In this document: piece after piece, positions 8,501 through 10,183 of the stretch
Numbering within the stretch: the first letter of the stretch is position 1
Layout: every line of letters starts with the position of its first letter
Assembly (NCBI GenBank): GCA_900128395.1
Contig: LT650037.1
Span: 1 to 10,183, forward strand
DNA length: 10,183 bases
Origin: Stramenopiles sp. TOSAG23-2
Taxonomy: Eukaryota > Sar
Reading direction: 5' to 3'
Position numbers and translations under genes: made by a program
Notes under the pieces: generated by a model
Seen by the model: the letters and a program-made list of their open reading frames with translations, nothing else
Database searches by the model: none
Told to the model about the DNA's origin: nothing

Positions 8501-8924
8501 TTATCCATCTTCTGAAAATTTATCGGAAGATGGTCTTGTTTTACTGGTAGCTGGTCTAGATATATATTTCTGGGTTGGTAGAAAGGTAGATCGTACAATT
8601 ATACAGCATTTATTTGGAATGTTTGATTTACCAACAAATCCACGTCGATTGAGTCGCATTGATTTTCATAGAAGAGAAAATGATTTATCTCAACGTATAC
8701 ATAACATTATCGATTGTGTGAAAAGACGATTGTATACAGATGTAAATCGTTTTAGAACACACATTGTGTTGCAAAGCGAAGGTATGAGTAAATCGAACAA
8801 TGCTTTGGAAAATACATTTTTATCCTATTTAATAGAGGATAAAACTCGACATGGAATGTCACATGTTGAAATGTTATGCCATGTACATAAAAAAATACAA
8901 CAAAAAATGAATGAGTATGATTAA
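5526..8924 (+). CDS. SEC24: Protein transport protein Sec24 (COPII coat cargo-adaptor subunit)
   Basis: The product has 1132 residues in one exon, starting at ATGGCC (5526) and ending at TAA. Sec24 pairs with Sec23 in the inner COPII coat and selects cargo for ER-to-Golgi vesicles. Residues 1 to about 320 are a disordered Asn/Pro/Gln-rich tail. A conserved pre-finger segment, about 325-366, resembles the family's RF...IP...LLK...PFG pattern. The zinc ribbon uses C383, C386, C405 and C408 (CX2C-X18-CX2C). The trunk (vWA-like) begins near 457 with IYLILIDVS and includes GGRIVAFQSSLPSVGVGA from 616, a strong Sec24 signature. The beta-sandwich includes LKIRCSEGLRP near 752-761 and the GERVVRVFN strand. 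An all-helical region follows, then the gelsolin-like domain with YFWVG at 1014-1018 and a typical C-terminus (EDKTRHGMSHVEMLCHVHK). Length is within the usual range. An acidic insertion lies at 576-582. No truncation or frameshift is seen; an AATAAA lies 61 bases past the stop. Confidence 0.97.
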   Translation: MAFNNNRYANNQPPITNNNNNNRYNNPPQMNSNFNYNNSNNNINPRPPQNNLYPSRNNMIPRGPPPIHNNYGRPPSTVNSYINNNSNKNNKAMMTSARGPPPPVNNNLARPPVPVYNGRPLMQQPPPMNNNTFGRPPPSQNNNQVNMNNSVLSGPPPQQQQRNNNFGPPPQQQQRNNNFGPPSSHPPIFGTQQQNGSHINNAPPPQMMKQPPIVGTQPPIVGAPRANYNNNMNKPPIRTTNRNNNAPPPVSSSTNDNNKRNNKVDNRNSRTNSNPRRRSSRDNRIDPKQIPRPIFSSSVSTYKTNSTKSLIPTALSPYEVVDLGGTSPRFCRMSMKNIPRQKELLKTCGIPFGAMIRPIAPAQHNEDGVSRVDFREGNGPIRCERCGAFVSSFCTFENDGATWNCKICNRSNNVPPSYKSPLDAYGHRYDKNDRPELSKGTVEYLVPKQYSIRPLQENIYLILIDVSLESLQSGLFQSIISNIKFYIENEEIFNRNHENTKIGIVTYDSQVHFYNVNNRGEDIPVITMSDVQDPFAPLPASAFLINVKRNKERIEQLLDMLIDIFIGDPTAEKKGDDDDNDNGAGSGLYRGPSYLKNGNAFGAAITAAAKGLDVLGGRIVAFQSSLPSVGVGAMKNREDVRVYGRKGEVTMWFPDANQPAYKKLGQYCVEKQISVDLISCCNGHDQQKSNGTKPAVTSSFADVATIGTISKLTGGDVLNFSSFNIKSKRNTERLKREMLRILTNDVALESVLKIRCSEGLRPVAIHGCGVAKTNSETNIPVVKEDTAFCATFEYTQDLPENESTAYLQISFLYTTTTGERVVRVFNIVLSLTSQLSSVFRHSNIDVVTNLLCKKALSKIDSETSLTTVREAMLKRCIKILHAYRKFCATASSSGQLILPEALKFLPLLALALRKSVWLRSNKAMDPNPEINADSRATAILNLQSSSAPLFTSTLYPFLFCLNGITEKDGTRRTVDETTTRRYADKYVLPKPDYPSSENLSEDGLVLLVAGLDIYFWVGRKVDRTIIQHLFGMFDLPTNPRRLSRIDFHRRENDLSQRIHNIIDCVKRRLYTDVNRFRTHIVLQSEGMSKSNNALENTFLSYLIEDKTRHGMSHVEMLCHVHKKIQQKMNEYD
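5574..5591 (+). repeat. (AAT)6 codon repeat encoding poly-Asn in Sec24
   Basis: Six consecutive AAT codons encode Asn 17-22 in the disordered N-terminal tail of Sec24. A pure trinucleotide run is prone to slippage, so its length may vary between strains without shifting the frame. Confidence 0.9.
5985..6062 (+). repeat. Two tandem 39-base units in the Sec24 tail
   Basis: Unit one (5985-6023) and unit two (6024-6062) each encode GPPPQQQQRNNNF, residues 154-166 and 167-179. They differ at one base, a synonymous CAG/CAA change. The first three codons of a third unit follow at 6063-6071. The near identity points to recent in-frame slippage or unequal exchange. Confidence 0.93.
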
Positions 8925-9432
8925 AAAGAGAGATGGGGGTATTGACGTTGTAAAAAAAAACCTCTTGTGGTACAAAAATTTAAAAATAAAATATATGGTT
9001 GTACTCGTACGGAAACATTTAGCTTTTCCAAACCCCGTATATATTATGTTCTCCTATTTTTTACGACACTCCATATATTATCATACTGGCATGCCCTGTT
9101 TTAAAAAGTATCACAAAAAAAGTATTCGTACATTTTTGACAGTAGCTAATTTCATAATAGAGGCCGTTGCTCTGTTTCTGCCATCGACCGCCGCCTTCTG
9201 TTTCGCTAAAGAGAGGTGCAGGGCTAACCCCAGCTAACTTGTGCATGAATTATTCGATTTACAGATTTGCTATTATTTTCTTCCGGTAAAAATAACTGAT
9301 GAAAGCATTGAGATATCATTGGAAACCGAAGAGATCTGGGAGATACAAGGTTTAGATATTATAAATAGATAAAGGTATGCACTAAAAAGTATTACAGTAG
9401 GTCAACAGCACTACACAGGATATTATTATTAA

Positions 9433-9468
9433 TATGATATATGAAATAAATATGTATAATATATCATA
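9433..9468. repeat. Perfect 10-bp inverted repeat with 16-base loop
   Basis: TATGATATAT at 9433-9442 is the reverse complement of ATATATCATA at 9459-9468. It lies about 170 bases before the kinesin-like start codon. It is pure AT except for one base pair, so its significance is low. Confidence 0.5.
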
Positions 9469-9534
9469 AGATAATCCATGTGGACACATCACATGAACAT
9501 ATACGCATATAAAATAACATATTGGTATATAATC

Positions 9535-9558
<24 letters not shown>
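9535..9558. repeat. (AT)12 microsatellite
   Basis: Twelve uninterrupted AT units lie about 75 bases upstream of the kinesin-like start codon. The run is self-complementary and likely to vary in length. Confidence 0.95.
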
Positions 9559-9565
<7 letters not shown>

Positions 9566-9633
9566 AAAGATATTTTCATTCTCTGAAACCTTCAATTGGA
9601 TTTTCTATTTATCGATAATACAGTGTTTAAAAC

Positions 9634-9786
9634 ATGTCCGTTTCAATTAAAGTTGCTATTCGATGTCGTCCATTTACATGTGATGATAAGCTTGGTGTTA
9701 ATTTACAACAAGAAAAAGAAGAAGATGGTGCAAGCACAGTTGAAAAAAGCCAAAAAATTGGATGCAAGCTTGAATGGTTAAAGTAA
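9634..9786 (+). CDS. N-terminal end of a kinesin motor domain (50 codons: first exon or truncated gene)
   Basis: ATG at 9634 opens a frame of 50 codons to TAA at 9784-9786. Residues 4-14, SIKVAIRCRPF, match the first strand of the kinesin motor, where [IV]KV.[VI]R.RP[FL] forms part of the nucleotide pocket; DDKLGV follows at 17-22. From about residue 27 the sequence is Lys/Glu-rich (QQEKEEDGAS) and no longer looks like a motor. The ATP-binding P-loop, switch I, switch II and microtubule-binding regions are all missing. The last coding bases overlap a possible 5' splice site, AAA|GTAATA at 9780-9788, so this may be exon 1 of a spliced gene continuing beyond the window. The other genes here look intronless, however, so a broken copy or a misassembly is equally possible. 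Too short to place in a kinesin subfamily. Confidence 0.6.
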   Translation: MSVSIKVAIRCRPFTCDDKLGVNLQQEKEEDGASTVEKSQKIGCKLEWLK

Positions 9787-10183
9787 TAAACTAAAGTGTT
9801 TTTAATACTTTGGTTGTCGTATCGTAAACGATACGCACGAAGGAATCTGTGTATAATGATATTAATGACACAGAGTGCGGCTTTTTTAAAAAAATAAAAA
9901 TTAATACGCGTCGTAAATGTGTATACACACACACACAGTGTGCACACACAATAAATAAAATATAAAAAAATATCATCATATATCATTAATATATATATAA
10001 TTTTCTCTTACTCGTATATATTATGTAAATTTCTTTTTTTTACTCCCGGAAGTTAACATCTCAAATAAAAAATGATTTTAAATACTCATTTATTATAATG
10101 ATATATCATACTTCGTATATTAAAATAAAATTAAATATACGATTTCGTAAAATATATTATTTTTTATAATACGTAACACTACA
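9787..10183. other. AT-rich non-coding end of the window (intron or 3' flank)
   Basis: These 397 bases hold no recognisable coding sequence. They contain a perfect 8-bp inverted repeat CGTATCGT-AA-ACGATACG at 9818-9835, a 12-bp palindrome TGTGTATACACA at 9918-9929 running into an AC repeat to 9937, a 12-bp palindrome ATGATATATCAT at 10098-10109, and seven TCGTA/TACGA pentamers. A pyrimidine tract at about 10030-10046 followed by AG resembles a 3' splice site, but the sequence after it does not encode kinesin. Confidence 0.5.
9818..9835. repeat. Perfect 8-bp inverted repeat just after the kinesin-like stop
   Basis: CGTATCGT and ACGATACG flank two A bases, 32 bases beyond the TAA at 9784-9786. 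Two overlapping TCGTA pentamers lie in the left arm. In RNA it would form a tight hairpin with a small loop. It belongs to the TCGTA-rich class of 3' flanks in this window. Confidence 0.6.

Larger units (their letters stand above)
8925..9633. other. Intergenic region between SEC24 and the kinesin-like start (709 bases)
   Basis: The first 80 or so bases look like the SEC24 3' flank, with AATAAA at 8985-8990 and TCGTA at 9005 and 9126. A GC-rich stretch (about 60 percent G+C) spans 9163-9234. From 9241 to 9372 one plus-strand frame is open for 43 codons with no ATG and a purine-rich, exon-like composition. The rest is AT-rich and holds a 10-bp inverted repeat at 9433-9468 and (AT)12 at 9535-9558, and should contain the promoter of the kinesin-like gene. 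No gene can be called with confidence. Confidence 0.5.

Noticed and set aside
8911-9237. 108-codon plus-strand frame overlapping the last bases of SEC24
   Set aside because: It starts inside SEC24 in another frame, runs through the likely 3' untranslated region, and its composition is not protein-like; no family was recognised.
9061-9246. 61-codon minus-strand frame over the GC-rich patch
   Set aside because: Its length is easily reached by chance, there is no recognisable domain, and nothing else suggests a gene there.
10053-10169. Possible second kinesin exon after a pyrimidine tract and AG near 10052
   Set aside because: The frame is open, but its translation is Ile/Lys/Tyr/Asn-rich noise from AT DNA and carries no kinesin motif such as the P-loop.
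1-10183. Reassigned genetic code, CRISPR arrays, insertion sequences, tRNA or rRNA genes
   Set aside because: TAA and TAG both act as ordinary stops; no spaced direct-repeat array, transposase or cloverleaf was found on either strand.

Overview
The window is nuclear DNA of a small-genomed, AT-rich unicellular eukaryote. This rests on a full-length SEC24 (COPII coat) gene, the start of a kinesin motor domain, long intronless reading frames, Asn/Gln homopolymers encoded largely by AAT and CAA, and intergenic DNA of AT tracts and dinucleotide microsatellites. TAA and TAG are both used as stops and never occur in frame, so a ciliate-type code is excluded; TGA is neither used nor seen in frame. 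I cannot name the lineage from sequence alone.

Layout: 1-688 (+) is the C-terminal part of an Asn-rich coiled-coil protein whose start lies before the window. 818-1921 (-) is a gene read the other way whose last 18 codons are the same sequence as the first 18 complete codons of the plus-strand fragment: positions 1-55 and 821-875 are perfect inverted copies. 1922-2434 is a divergent promoter region. 2435-3463 (+) is a basic coiled-coil protein, and 3752-4861 (-) is an almost wholly coiled-coil protein; these two converge on a 288-base spacer rich in TCGTA/TACGA palindromes. 4862-5525 is a second divergent promoter region. 5526-8924 (+) is SEC24. After about 700 non-coding bases, 9634-9786 (+) encodes the first 50 residues of a kinesin-like protein and then stops; no continuation is visible to the end of the window.

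The most important point is the 1-875 structure. The two facing fragments look like the two halves of one gene of about 577 codons: the minus-strand copy supplies the N-terminal 367 residues and the plus-strand copy the C-terminal 210, with 18 residues shared. The minus copy stops at the exact base where the inverted repeat ends. Either the assembly folded back here (an inverted chimera, a common product of whole-genome amplification), or this is a genuine inverted duplication whose central 765 bases carry the only C-terminal cassette. The first is more likely, and it would mean that everything right of 821 is wrongly oriented relative to everything left of it.

Functionally, SEC24 acts in ER-to-Golgi vesicle budding. 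The coiled-coil, basic and kinesin-like products have a cytoskeletal flavour, but only SEC24 has a secure function.
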